Source: Acidovorax sp. KKS102 (GTDB lineage: Bacteria; Pseudomonadota; Gammaproteobacteria; Burkholderiales; Burkholderiaceae_C). Taken from it: DNA of 64,000 bases. Where the stretch lies: NCBI RefSeq assembly GCF_000302535.1, contig NC_018708.1:4278001-4342000 (forward strand). The letters are read 5' to 3'. The translations under genes were made by a program, and so were the position numbers. This document shows positions 49,006 to 56,207 of the stretch, piece by piece; the first letter of the stretch is position 1, and every line of letters begins with the position of its first letter. Under the pieces are notes generated by a model. That model had not been told where the DNA came from, did not search any database, and saw only the letters and a list, made by a program, of their open reading frames with translations.

Positions 49006-50427
49006 ATGCATATACACATACTGGGCATCTGCGGCACGTTCATGGGAGGCCTCGCGGCCCTGGCGCGCGAGGCAGGGCACAAGGTGACGGGCTGCGACGC
49101 CGGGGTCTACCCACCCATGAGCGACCAGCTCCGCGCGCTGGGCATCGACCTGATCGAAGGCTTCAGCGCCGACCAGCTCGCGCTCCAGCCCGACATGTTT
49201 GTGGTGGGCAATGTTGTCAGCCGCGCCCGGCTGGCCGACGGCTCCCCCAAGTTTCCGTTGATGGAAGCCATTCTGGACGCGGGCCTGCCTTACACCAGCG
49301 GCCCCCAATGGCTGGCCGAGCATGTGCTGCACGGTCGCCATGTGCTGGCCGTGGCCGGCACGCACGGCAAGACCACCACCACCTCGATGCTGGCGTGGAT
49401 TCTGGAGTCGGCCGGGCAGCAGCCGGGCTTTCTGATCGGCGGGGTGCCGCTGAACTTTGGCGTGTCCGCGCGCCTGGGCGCTGCGCAGCGCCCCGCGCCA
49501 GCCGCCACGCCGCTCGGCGCCGCACCGCTGTTCGTGATCGAGGCCGACGAATACGACACCGCCTTTTTCGACAAGCGCAGCAAGTTCGTGCACTACCGGC
49601 CCCGCACCGCCGTGCTGAACAACCTGGAGTTTGACCACGCAGACATCTTTGACGACCTGGCGGCCATCGAGCGCCAGTTCCACCACCTGGTGCGCACGGT
49701 TCCTCCGTCGGGGCGCGTGGTGGTCAATGGACTGGAAGAAAGCCTGGCCCGCGTGCTACACACCGGCTGCTGGAGCGAGGTGACCAGCTTTGGCGCCGCC
49801 GTCAGCGACTTTCACGCCGTGGGTGACCCGCAGGCTTTTGACGTGGTGCACCAGGGGCAAACCGTGGCGCGCGTGGAATGGACACTGACCGGCGTGCACA
49901 ACCAGCTCAATGCGCTGGCGGCCATCGCGGCGGCCCACCATGTGGGCGTGGCGCCCGCACAGGCCGCGGCCGCTCTGGGCAGTTTTCAGAACGTCAAGCG
50001 GCGCATGGAATTGCGTGGCACGGTGGGCGGTGTGGCCGTCTACGACGACTTTGCCCACCACCCTACCGCCTTGCGCACCACGCTTGACGGCCTGCGCCGT
50101 ACCTTAGGCGCTGGCGCACGCATCTTGGCGGTGTTCGAGCCCCGCAGCAACACCATGAAGCTGGGCGCGATGAAAAGCCAGCTGCCCTGGGCGCTGGAGC
50201 CCGCCGATCTGGCCTTTTGCCACACGGCAGGGCTGGACTGGGATGCTGCACAGGCGCTGGCACCGCTGGGCGTCGGGCCCGGCCAGTGCGCCCAGACGGC
50301 CCCGGACATCGATACGCTGGTGGCCCAGGTCACCCAGGCCGCACGCCCGGGCGACCACGTGGTGTGCATGAGCAATGGTGGCTTTGGCGGCATCCACGCC
50401 AAGCTGCTGCAAGCACTACAAAAATAA
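49006..50427 (+). CDS. mpl: UDP-N-acetylmuramate:L-alanyl-gamma-D-glutamyl-meso-diaminopimelate ligase
   Basis: Mur-ligase family enzyme that reattaches the recycled tripeptide to UDP-MurNAc. 473 residues. N-terminal Rossmann motif HIHILGICGTFMGGLAALAR, ATP site VAGTHGKTTTTSMLAWIL near 116-133, ADEYDTAFFDKRSKFVHYRP, and the C-terminal VYDDFAHHPTA and FEPRSNTMK motifs typical of Mpl rather than MurC. ATG 49006 is the family start. The stop TAA abuts a dispersed repeat. It works in the same pathway as ampD in this window. Confidence 0.96.
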   Translation: MHIHILGICGTFMGGLAALAREAGHKVTGCDAGVYPPMSDQLRALGIDLIEGFSADQLALQPDMFVVGNVVSRARLADGSPKFPLMEAILDAGLPYTSGPQWLAEHVLHGRHVLAVAGTHGKTTTTSMLAWILESAGQQPGFLIGGVPLNFGVSARLGAAQRPAPAATPLGAAPLFVIEADEYDTAFFDKRSKFVHYRPRTAVLNNLEFDHADIFDDLAAIERQFHHLVRTVPPSGRVVVNGLEESLARVLHTGCWSEVTSFGAAVSDFHAVGDPQAFDVVHQGQTVARVEWTLTGVHNQLNALAAIAAAHHVGVAPAQAAAALGSFQNVKRRMELRGTVGGVAVYDDFAHHPTALRTTLDGLRRTLGAGARILAVFEPRSNTMKLGAMKSQLPWALEPADLAFCHTAGLDWDAAQALAPLGVGPGQCAQTAPDIDTLVAQVTQAARPGDHVVCMSNGGFGGIHAKLLQALQK

Positions 50428-50470
50428 TAGCTACTGGCGCATACTCCACCAGCGCTAGCAGCCAATTTTT
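50426..50470 (+). repeat. Dispersed palindromic repeat, copy 3 (directly at the mpl stop)
   Basis: Core 50427-50463. The outer arms GCTACTGGCGC and (reverse complement) GCTGCTAGCGC match at 9 of 11 positions, so it can fold into a hairpin. Its first bases overlap the TAA of mpl and add a second in-line stop-like TAATAG. Confidence 0.78.
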
Positions 50471-50482
50471 ATCAAATGGCGT

Positions 50483-50794
50483 TCAAAACGTGACCGCCAT
50501 GCCCGGCACGTCCACCCGCACGATGGGCTTGGCGAGTGCGGCGCTGGCGGCACGCGCAAAGTCGCGGGACCAGGTGGGGTCTTGCATCAGCGCCACACCG
50601 GCCGCGCGGGCCACGGTCAGCACCTTGTCGGCCAGCAGCACCTTGCCGCTGGCGCGCAGAGGCTCGCAGTCCAGCGCGATGAACTGATCGTCGAGCCAGC
50701 GCCGCCCCGCCTCGTGGGCCATGGGCTCGGCGCCCTCCAGATCAAAACGGTATTCCTGGTTTGCGGCCAGCTTGACCGACACTTCGCTGTGCAT
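50483..50794 (-). CDS. Small protein of unknown function
   Basis: 103 residues. It begins MHSEVSVKLAANQEYRFDLE and has LDDQFIALDCEPLRASGKVLLADKVL in the middle, a compact alpha/beta protein without signal or membrane segment. I recall similar short proteins in Comamonadaceae but no function. It is transcribed toward the mpl end and lies 104 nt downstream of aroG on the same strand, with a hairpin between. Confidence 0.75.
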   Translation of the reverse strand: MHSEVSVKLAANQEYRFDLEGAEPMAHEAGRRWLDDQFIALDCEPLRASGKVLLADKVLTVARAAGVALMQDPTWSRDFARAASAALAKPIVRVDVPGMAVTF

Positions 50795-50836
50795 GATGGA
50801 TCGCCTTTCTGTGTTGTTGCGGTGACTGGTGACCGC

Positions 50837-50861
50837 TGCTGCACGCAGAGTGCGTGCAGCA
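50837..50861. other. Perfect 11-bp hairpin downstream of aroG
   Basis: TGCTGCACGCA-GAG-TGCGTGCAGCA. There is no T run on either strand, so it is not a standard terminator, but it could stabilise the aroG mRNA end or attenuate read-through. Confidence 0.65.
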
Positions 50862-50898
50862 AGAGGCCCCAGTTTAGACCTTGCAATGGAGCCAGCGA

Positions 50899-52020
50899 TC
50901 AGCGGGCGCGGCGTGCCTTGACGGCGTCCGACAGCTCGGCCAGCGCCTGCAGCGAGGCGTCCCAGCCCAAGCAGGCGTCGGTGATGCTCTTCCCGTATTC
51001 GAGTGCCGAAGGATCGTCCTTGCCAGGCGTGAACTTCTGGGCGCCTGCGGTCAGGTGGCTTTCGATCATCAGGCCGAACACGCTGCGCGAACCGCCGGCC
51101 ACCTGGGCCGCCACGTCGCGGGCCACGTCCAGCTGCTTTTCGTGCTGCTTGCTGCTGTTGGCATGGCTGCAGTCCACCATCAACGTGGCTGGCAGCTTGG
51201 CGGCTTCGAGGTCCTTGCAGGCAGCGGCCACACTGGCAGCGTCGTAGTTGGGCATCTTGCCGCCGCGCAAAATCACGTGGCAGTCCTTGTTGCCCTTGGT
51301 GTTCACGATGGCCACCTGGCCGTTCTTGTGCACCGACAGGAAGTGGTGGCCCCGGCTCGCCGACTGGATGGCGTCGGTGGCGATGCGGATGTTGCCGTCC
51401 GTGCCGTTCTTGAAGCCGATGGGCGCCGAGATGCCAGAGGCCAGCTCGCGGTGCACCTGGCTCTCGGTGGTGCGCGCGCCAATCGCGCCCCAGCTGATGA
51501 GGTCGCCGATGTACTGGGGCGAAATCACGTCCAGGAACTCGCTGCCGGCAGGCATGCCCAGTCGGTTGATCTCGATGAGCAGCTGGCGCGCAATGCGCAG
51601 GCCTTCATCGATGCGGTAGCTTTCGTCAAGGTAGGGGTCGTTGATCAGCCCCTTCCAGCCCACGGTAGTGCGTGGCTTTTCGAAGTACACGCGCATCACG
51701 ATTTCGAGTGTGTCGGCGTACTGGGTGCGCACGGCCATCAGGCGGCGGGCGTACTCGACAGCAGCGGCAGGGTCGTGGATGGAGCAAGGGCCAATCACCA
51801 CCAGCAGGCGGTCATCTTTGCCCGCCATGATGTTGTGGATGTTCTTGCGGGTCCGGGTGATCAGCGACTCGACCGGCGTGCCGCCGATCGGGAAGAAGCG
51901 GATCAGATGCTCGGGAGGAGGCAACACGGTGATGTCCTTGATACGTTCGTCGTCGGTCTGGCTGGTTTTCTCGACGCTGCGGTACCAGGCATCGCTGGTG
52001 GGGTTGGTAGTGGCCGTCAT
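50899..52020 (-). CDS. aroG: 3-deoxy-7-phosphoheptulonate synthase (class I, AroF/G/H)
   Basis: First enzyme of the shikimate pathway (PEP + erythrose-4-phosphate to DAHP). 373 residues. Class I motifs: LLVVIGPCSIHDPAAA near 73-88, YFEKPRTTVGWKGLINDP, PAGSEFLDVISPQYI, SWGAIGARTTESQVHRE and GFKNGTDGN. The type I fold with an N-terminal extension indicates feedback control by an aromatic amino acid; the upstream leader peptide (52147-52203) points to Phe/Tyr. The leader, attenuator hairpin and gene are all on the minus strand. Confidence 0.96.
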   Translation of the reverse strand: MTATTNPTSDAWYRSVEKTSQTDDERIKDITVLPPPEHLIRFFPIGGTPVESLITRTRKNIHNIMAGKDDRLLVVIGPCSIHDPAAAVEYARRLMAVRTQYADTLEIVMRVYFEKPRTTVGWKGLINDPYLDESYRIDEGLRIARQLLIEINRLGMPAGSEFLDVISPQYIGDLISWGAIGARTTESQVHRELASGISAPIGFKNGTDGNIRIATDAIQSASRGHHFLSVHKNGQVAIVNTKGNKDCHVILRGGKMPNYDAASVAAACKDLEAAKLPATLMVDCSHANSSKQHEKQLDVARDVAAQVAGGSRSVFGLMIESHLTAGAQKFTPGKDDPSALEYGKSITDACLGWDASLQALAELSDAVKARRAR

Positions 52021-52071
52021 GGTTGCTTCCTCGTGGAGTCGGTTGGAGTGGATGGAAAAACGGGAGGGCTG

Positions 52072-52109
52072 AAAAACAAAAACCGCCGGGCTTTGCAGCG
52101 TCGGCGGTT
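52072..52109 (-). terminator. Attenuator terminator in the aroG leader
   Basis: Minus strand: AACCGCCG (52109-52102), 13-nt loop, CGGCGGTT (52088-52081), then TTTGTTTTT. This intrinsic terminator lies between the leader peptide and aroG. Its left arm can instead pair with CGGCGG at 52156-52151, at the end of the leader ORF, giving an antiterminator. Confidence 0.88.
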
Positions 52110-52146
52110 GGTATGGGGAGGTTGTGTGTGCTTGCGCGTTTTCCTC

Positions 52147-52203
52147 TCATCCGCCGGGGACCGAGATAAAAAACCAAAAATAAAACGCGCTACGAACTTG
52201 CAT
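52147..52203 (-). CDS. Phe/Tyr-rich leader peptide of aroG
   Basis: An 18-codon ORF, MQVRSAFYFWFFISVPGG, stop TGA. Six of seven codons in the middle specify Phe, Tyr, Phe, Trp, Phe, Phe, using TTT/TAT, which are rare in this genome. Its 3' end (GGCGGATGA) contains the antiterminator strand. This is the layout of phe/trp-type transcription attenuation: ribosome stalling at Phe/Tyr codons would free the CGGCGG strand and prevent the terminator. There is no clear ribosome site; the extended -10 at 52211-52219 predicts a transcript starting at or next to the ATG (leaderless). Confidence 0.85.
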   Translation of the reverse strand: MQVRSAFYFWFFISVPGG

Positions 52204-52210
52204 GGCAGCC

Positions 52211-52219
52211 AATGTAGCA
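52211..52219 (-). promoter_or_regulatory. Extended -10 element for aroG leader transcript
   Basis: TGC-TACATT on the minus strand; seven bases later is the leader ATG. No good -35 hexamer is seen, which is tolerated with extended -10 promoters. Confidence 0.45.
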
Positions 52220-52301
52220 CAGGAGTGCGCCGGTTCGGCACCCTCCGTCTGTTGCGAATGCACGACACGCGCCCGCTTACAACACGTGGCGCCCCGGCCA
52301 T

Positions 52302-52853
52302 TCACCGCCGGCAGCCCCGAAACCATGCCCGCAAGCGCTGCAGTGCCGAGGGCTTGCGCGGCGGCGGCATGTCCTGCAAATCACTTGCCGGATTGCTCTG
52401 GTGCTCGTACATGTCAATGAGCAGCAACGCCTCGCCCAGCGTGCGCCAGGCCAGCAGCTCGAACTGGTCGAAACTGGCGCTTTCTTTGGTGCTGCGCTGC
52501 TCAAGCATCGACTGCCAGTCAGCAATGGCGTTGCGCAGCTCTCGCAGTGCGCGCTGGTAGGCGCCAAACTCGTACAGCGCGTGCCATGCCGAGCCCAGGC
52601 CGGTCAAAAACAGCTGATGTTCACGCGCGCTGTGGGACAAGGCCACCACGCGGCGCGTGATTTCGGTGGTGTCGGTGCTGGTGCGGCGGGTGCGCACCGC
52701 CTCGTCGATCTGCGTGGACAACACGCCCAGGCTGTCGCGGAGCTGGCGTGAATCTTCGTCCGCCACGCCTTCGCGCAAGAAGCGGCTGATATCTCCAAAC
52801 GACTGGAGCGTCAGCAGTTGACTGGGGCGCGTGGCGGGCATGGTGTCACCCAT
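52302..52853 (-). CDS. Protein of unknown function, helical
   Basis: 183 residues (179 if the second ATG at 52841 is used). Predominantly alpha-helical, with Arg- and Glu-rich segments (RQLRDSLGVLSTQIDEAVRT, YQRALRELRNAIADWQSML) and a basic C-terminus RLRAWFRGCRR. No signal, membrane segment or motif that I recognise. It lies 98 nt downstream of tldD on the same strand and upstream of the aroG leader. Confidence 0.7.
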   Translation of the reverse strand: MGDTMPATRPSQLLTLQSFGDISRFLREGVADEDSRQLRDSLGVLSTQIDEAVRTRRTSTDTTEITRRVVALSHSAREHQLFLTGLGSAWHALYEFGAYQRALRELRNAIADWQSMLEQRSTKESASFDQFELLAWRTLGEALLLIDMYEHQSNPASDLQDMPPPRKPSALQRLRAWFRGCRR

Positions 52854-52951
52854 TGTGCGCTGGCCAATGCGCAGTACAAGCCCCGAAAAGCAGGTGAAAA
52901 CGCGAAGTCACGCACCACCCAAGGTCTGCCGACAGACTACCAACGCAACCC

Positions 52952-54439
52952 TCAGGCCGTGCCACCCACCGTGAGACCTTCGATGCGCAGCGTGGGTTGC
53001 CCCACGCCCACGGGCACGCTCTGGCCTTCCTTGCCGCAGGTGCCCACGCCGCTGTCCAGGCGCATGTCGTTGCCGATCATGGTCACTTTTTTGAGCGATT
53101 CGGGGCCACTGCCGATGATGGTGGCGCCCTTGACGGGGTACTGGATCTTGCCGTTTTCCACCCAGTACGCCTCGCTGGCCGAGAACACGAACTTGCCCGA
53201 GGTGATATCCACCTGCCCGCCACCGAAGTTGCTGGCGTACAGGCCCTTCTTGATGCTGGCGATGATCTCTTGCGGGTCCTTGTCGCCGCCCAGCATGTAG
53301 GTGTTGGTCATGCGCGGCATGGGGATGTGGGCGTAGCTTTCGCGCCGGCCGTTACCGGTGGGCGCCACGCCCATCAGGCGGGCGTTCAGGGAGTCCTGGA
53401 TGTAGCCCTTCAGGATGCCGTCCTCAATCAGCACGTTGCGCTGGCTGGCGTGACCTTCGTCGTCCACGTTCAGCGAACCTCGGCGGTCGGCAATGGTGCC
53501 GTCGTCCAGCACTGTGACGCCCTTGGCCGCCACACGCTGGCCAATGCGGCCGCTGAAAGCACTCGAGCCCTTGCGGTTGAAGTCGCCTTCCAGCCCGTGG
53601 CCAATGGCCTCGTGCAGCAGGATGCCGGGCCAGCCCGAGCCCAGCACCACGGTCATCTCGCCCGCCGGGGCGGGGCGGGACTCCAGATTGACCAGGGCCG
53701 CGTTCACGGCTTCATCGACATATTTGCCCATCTGCTCGTCGTCGAAATAGGCCAGGCCAAAACGGCCACCGCCGCCTGCAGAGCCCATCTCGCGGCGACC
53801 GTTCTGCTCGGCAATCACGGTGACGGACAGCCGCACCAGCGGGCGCACATCCGCCGCCAGAGTACCGTCGGCGCGCGCTACCAGCACCACGTCGTATTCG
53901 CTGGCCAGCCCTGCCATCACCTGTGCCACGCGCGGGTCCTTGGCGCGGGCGCGCTGCTCCAGCCGCTCCAGCAGCGCCACCTTGGCCGTGCTGTCCAGCG
54001 AGGCGATGGGGTCCACGCCCGGGTACAGGCTGCGGCTCGCCGCTACCTTTTTGGGAGCTACTCGCGCTTTACCTGCCTGCGCTGCAGCCGAAATAGACCG
54101 CACGGTGCGGGCCGCATCCAGCAAAGACGCCTCTGAGATGTCGTCCGAATACGCAAAGGCTGTCTTCTCGCCACTGACGGCGCGCACTCCCACGCCCTGA
54201 TCGATGCTGAAGGAGCCGGTCTTGACGATGCCTTCCTCCAGGCTCCAGCCTTCGCTGCGGGTGTACTGGAAGTACAGGTCCGCATCGTCCACCTGGTGGG
54301 TGCGAATTTCGGCCAATGCGCGGGCAAGGTGGCCTTCGTCCAGGCCAAAAGGGGTCAGCAGCAGTTCACGGGCAACATCGATGCGCTGGCTGGTGGCCGC
54401 GCGCTGGGGCGCGGCAGTGGTGGAGCGGAGAGTCATCAA
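52952..54439 (-). CDS. tldD: Metalloprotease TldD
   Basis: Zinc protease subunit that acts with PmbA/TldE on peptides such as microcin precursors and CcdA. 495 residues. Metal motif LLHEAIGHGLEGDF (HExxxH) near 263-276; DGTLAADVRPLVRLSV and GGGGRFGLAYF are typical. The final region SGVGTCGKEGQSVPVGVGQP matches TldD rather than PmbA. A variable loop near residues 118-140 (QAGKARVAPKKVAA) is encoded by what looks like a relic of the dispersed repeat. PmbA is not in this window. Confidence 0.96.
   Translation of the reverse strand: MMTLRSTTAAPQRAATSQRIDVARELLLTPFGLDEGHLARALAEIRTHQVDDADLYFQYTRSEGWSLEEGIVKTGSFSIDQGVGVRAVSGEKTAFAYSDDISEASLLDAARTVRSISAAAQAGKARVAPKKVAASRSLYPGVDPIASLDSTAKVALLERLEQRARAKDPRVAQVMAGLASEYDVVLVARADGTLAADVRPLVRLSVTVIAEQNGRREMGSAGGGGRFGLAYFDDEQMGKYVDEAVNAALVNLESRPAPAGEMTVVLGSGWPGILLHEAIGHGLEGDFNRKGSSAFSGRIGQRVAAKGVTVLDDGTIADRRGSLNVDDEGHASQRNVLIEDGILKGYIQDSLNARLMGVAPTGNGRRESYAHIPMPRMTNTYMLGGDKDPQEIIASIKKGLYASNFGGGQVDITSGKFVFSASEAYWVENGKIQYPVKGATIIGSGPESLKKVTMIGNDMRLDSGVGTCGKEGQSVPVGVGQPTLRIEGLTVGGTA
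54056..54089 (+). repeat. Relic of the dispersed repeat inside tldD
   Basis: AGCTACTCGCGCTTT then ACCTGCCTGCGCTGCAGCC aligns to the 50426 copy at about 26 of 34 positions with one gap. It is in frame in tldD and encodes the variable loop AAQAGKARVAP. Confidence 0.55.
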
Positions 54440-54528
54440 GGCATTTTAGGCGCCCAACCTGCCCTTGCCCGGGCGGTGGCCACATGCCCCTATGTGCACC
54501 CGGCGCTCCTTCAGCGCAGCCCACTGCG

Positions 54529-54867
54529 TCAGGTGGCCGTCTGGTCGTCAAGCCCAGCCTCGGCCGCATGGGCCTGCACCGACTCGATGCCCGCGTCCCG
54601 GGCCTTGGCACCGGAGTACATCTGGCTTTGGCCAATCACCTGGCCGTTGGCGGCTTTCAAGGTGAAATACGGCGCACCGTTCTTGGCGCTGAGCCGTCCA
54701 AAACGACCATCGTTCGGGGCATTTTTGCGCACCGCTTCGATGCCATTGAGCGCGCTGGCGCGGGACTCGTACATCTCACTGGTCAGGATGACCTGGCCGT
54801 TGGCGGCCAGCAGGTTGAAGACAAACTTGTCGTTTTTCGACTTCTTGAGCTCAAACTTCGCCGCCAT
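54529..54867 (-). CDS. YegP-family protein (two DUF1508 repeats)
   Basis: 112 residues made of two DUF1508 repeats: FNLLAANGQVILTSEMYESR near 17-36 and FTLKAANGQVIGQSQMYSGA near 67-86. ATG 54867 has a good ribosome site GGAGGG with 6-nt spacing. Small cytosolic proteins of this family have unknown function. rodA lies upstream on the same strand, with 93 nt between. Confidence 0.93.
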   Translation of the reverse strand: MAAKFELKKSKNDKFVFNLLAANGQVILTSEMYESRASALNGIEAVRKNAPNDGRFGRLSAKNGAPYFTLKAANGQVIGQSQMYSGAKARDAGIESVQAHAAEAGLDDQTAT

Positions 54868-54960
54868 GGGAAACCCTCCGGATGCTGAGCGACCAAAACA
54901 CAGTTGGCCAGCCGGTTTGTACCCCGAGGGCGTGCTGCGGGCAACCGCCTGCACAAGGCC

Positions 54961-56136
54961 CTACAGCGCGGCAGGGAGAGGGTCCTTGGTTTCCTGCTTC
55001 TGGGACCGCGCCACCGACATCAGGATGCCCAGTGCCAGCCCCAGTGTGACCATGGCCGTGCCGCCATAGCTGATGAAGGGCAGGGGCACGCCCACCACCG
55101 GCAGAATGCCGCTGACCATGCCCATGTTCACAAACGCGTAGGTGAAGAAAATCATCGACACCGCGCCCCCCATGAGGCGACCGAACAAGGTGCTGGCCCC
55201 TGCAGCAATGGCCAGCCCGCGCCAGACCAGCAGCAGAAAGCACACCAGCAGGAACAGGTTGCCTGCCAGGCCAAATTCTTCGGAATAGGCAGCAAAGATG
55301 AAGTCGGTGGTGCGTTCGGGGATGAACTCCAGGTGGGTCTGCGTGCCCGCCATGAATCCCTTGCCCCACAGCCCTCCAGAGCCAATGGCGATCATGCCCT
55401 GGATGATGTGAAAGCCCTTGCCCAGCGGGTCGCGGGTGGGGTCCAGCAAGGTGCAGATGCGCTGCTGCTGATAGTCGTGCAGTACCACCCAGCGCACGCC
55501 GTCTGCGCACAGCTGGTCACCCAGCAGCACCAGGGTAGCGATGCCCACACCGCCGATCAGCACCGGCGGCAGGATCAGCTTCCAGGACAGGCCCGCAAAG
55601 AAGATCACCGACAGCCCAGCCGCCAGCACCAGCAGCGAGGTGCCCAGGTCAGGCTGCTTCATGACCAGGCCCACCGGGACGGCGAGCAGCAGGCCTGCCG
55701 CGGCAAAGTCCAGCGGGCGCAGCGTGCCCTCGCGCTTCTGGAACCACCAGGCCAGCATCAGCGGCATGGCGATCTTGAGGATCTCACTGGGCTGGATGAC
55801 GATGCCCACGTTGATCCAGCGCGTCGCCCCTTTTTTGGTGATGCCAAACAGCGCCACCGCCACCAGCAGGGCCACGCCGGTGAGGTACAGCGGCACGGCA
55901 CAGGCCATGATTTTCTGGGGGGGTACCTGGGCCACCATGAACAGGATGGCCCCTGCGATGAGCATGTTGCGCCCATGGTCCACAAACCGCGTGCCGTGGT
56001 CATAGCCCGACGAATACATAGCCAGCAACCCGGCGCTGGCCAGCAACAGAACCAGCAACAGGAGGGGGAGGTCAAAGCCCCGGAACAGGGGCGCCAGACG
56101 CTGGACGAGCGTGGGCTTTTCAAAAACGACGGCCAT
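54961..56136 (-). CDS. rodA: Rod shape-determining glycosyltransferase RodA
   Basis: SEDS-family peptidoglycan polymerase, 391 residues, about ten membrane helices. Family segments GATRWINVGIVIQPSEILKI, KQPDLGTSLLVLAAGLSVIF and the C-terminal PFISYGGTAMVTLGLALGIL near 356-375 are present. It works with the transpeptidase PBP2 in cell elongation; the usual upstream mrdA is not adjacent here, where a kinase-HDOD gene lies instead. No other mre/mrd gene is visible in the window. Confidence 0.95.
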   Translation of the reverse strand: MAVVFEKPTLVQRLAPLFRGFDLPLLLLVLLLASAGLLAMYSSGYDHGTRFVDHGRNMLIAGAILFMVAQVPPQKIMACAVPLYLTGVALLVAVALFGITKKGATRWINVGIVIQPSEILKIAMPLMLAWWFQKREGTLRPLDFAAAGLLLAVPVGLVMKQPDLGTSLLVLAAGLSVIFFAGLSWKLILPPVLIGGVGIATLVLLGDQLCADGVRWVVLHDYQQQRICTLLDPTRDPLGKGFHIIQGMIAIGSGGLWGKGFMAGTQTHLEFIPERTTDFIFAAYSEEFGLAGNLFLLVCFLLLVWRGLAIAAGASTLFGRLMGGAVSMIFFTYAFVNMGMVSGILPVVGVPLPFISYGGTAMVTLGLALGILMSVARSQKQETKDPLPAAL

Positions 56137-56207
56137 TCCCCGATTATCGGCGGATGCCGGGCGTCAGAGCAGCCAACGCCCTGGCAGAGAGATCGCGAGC
56201 CGCAGCC

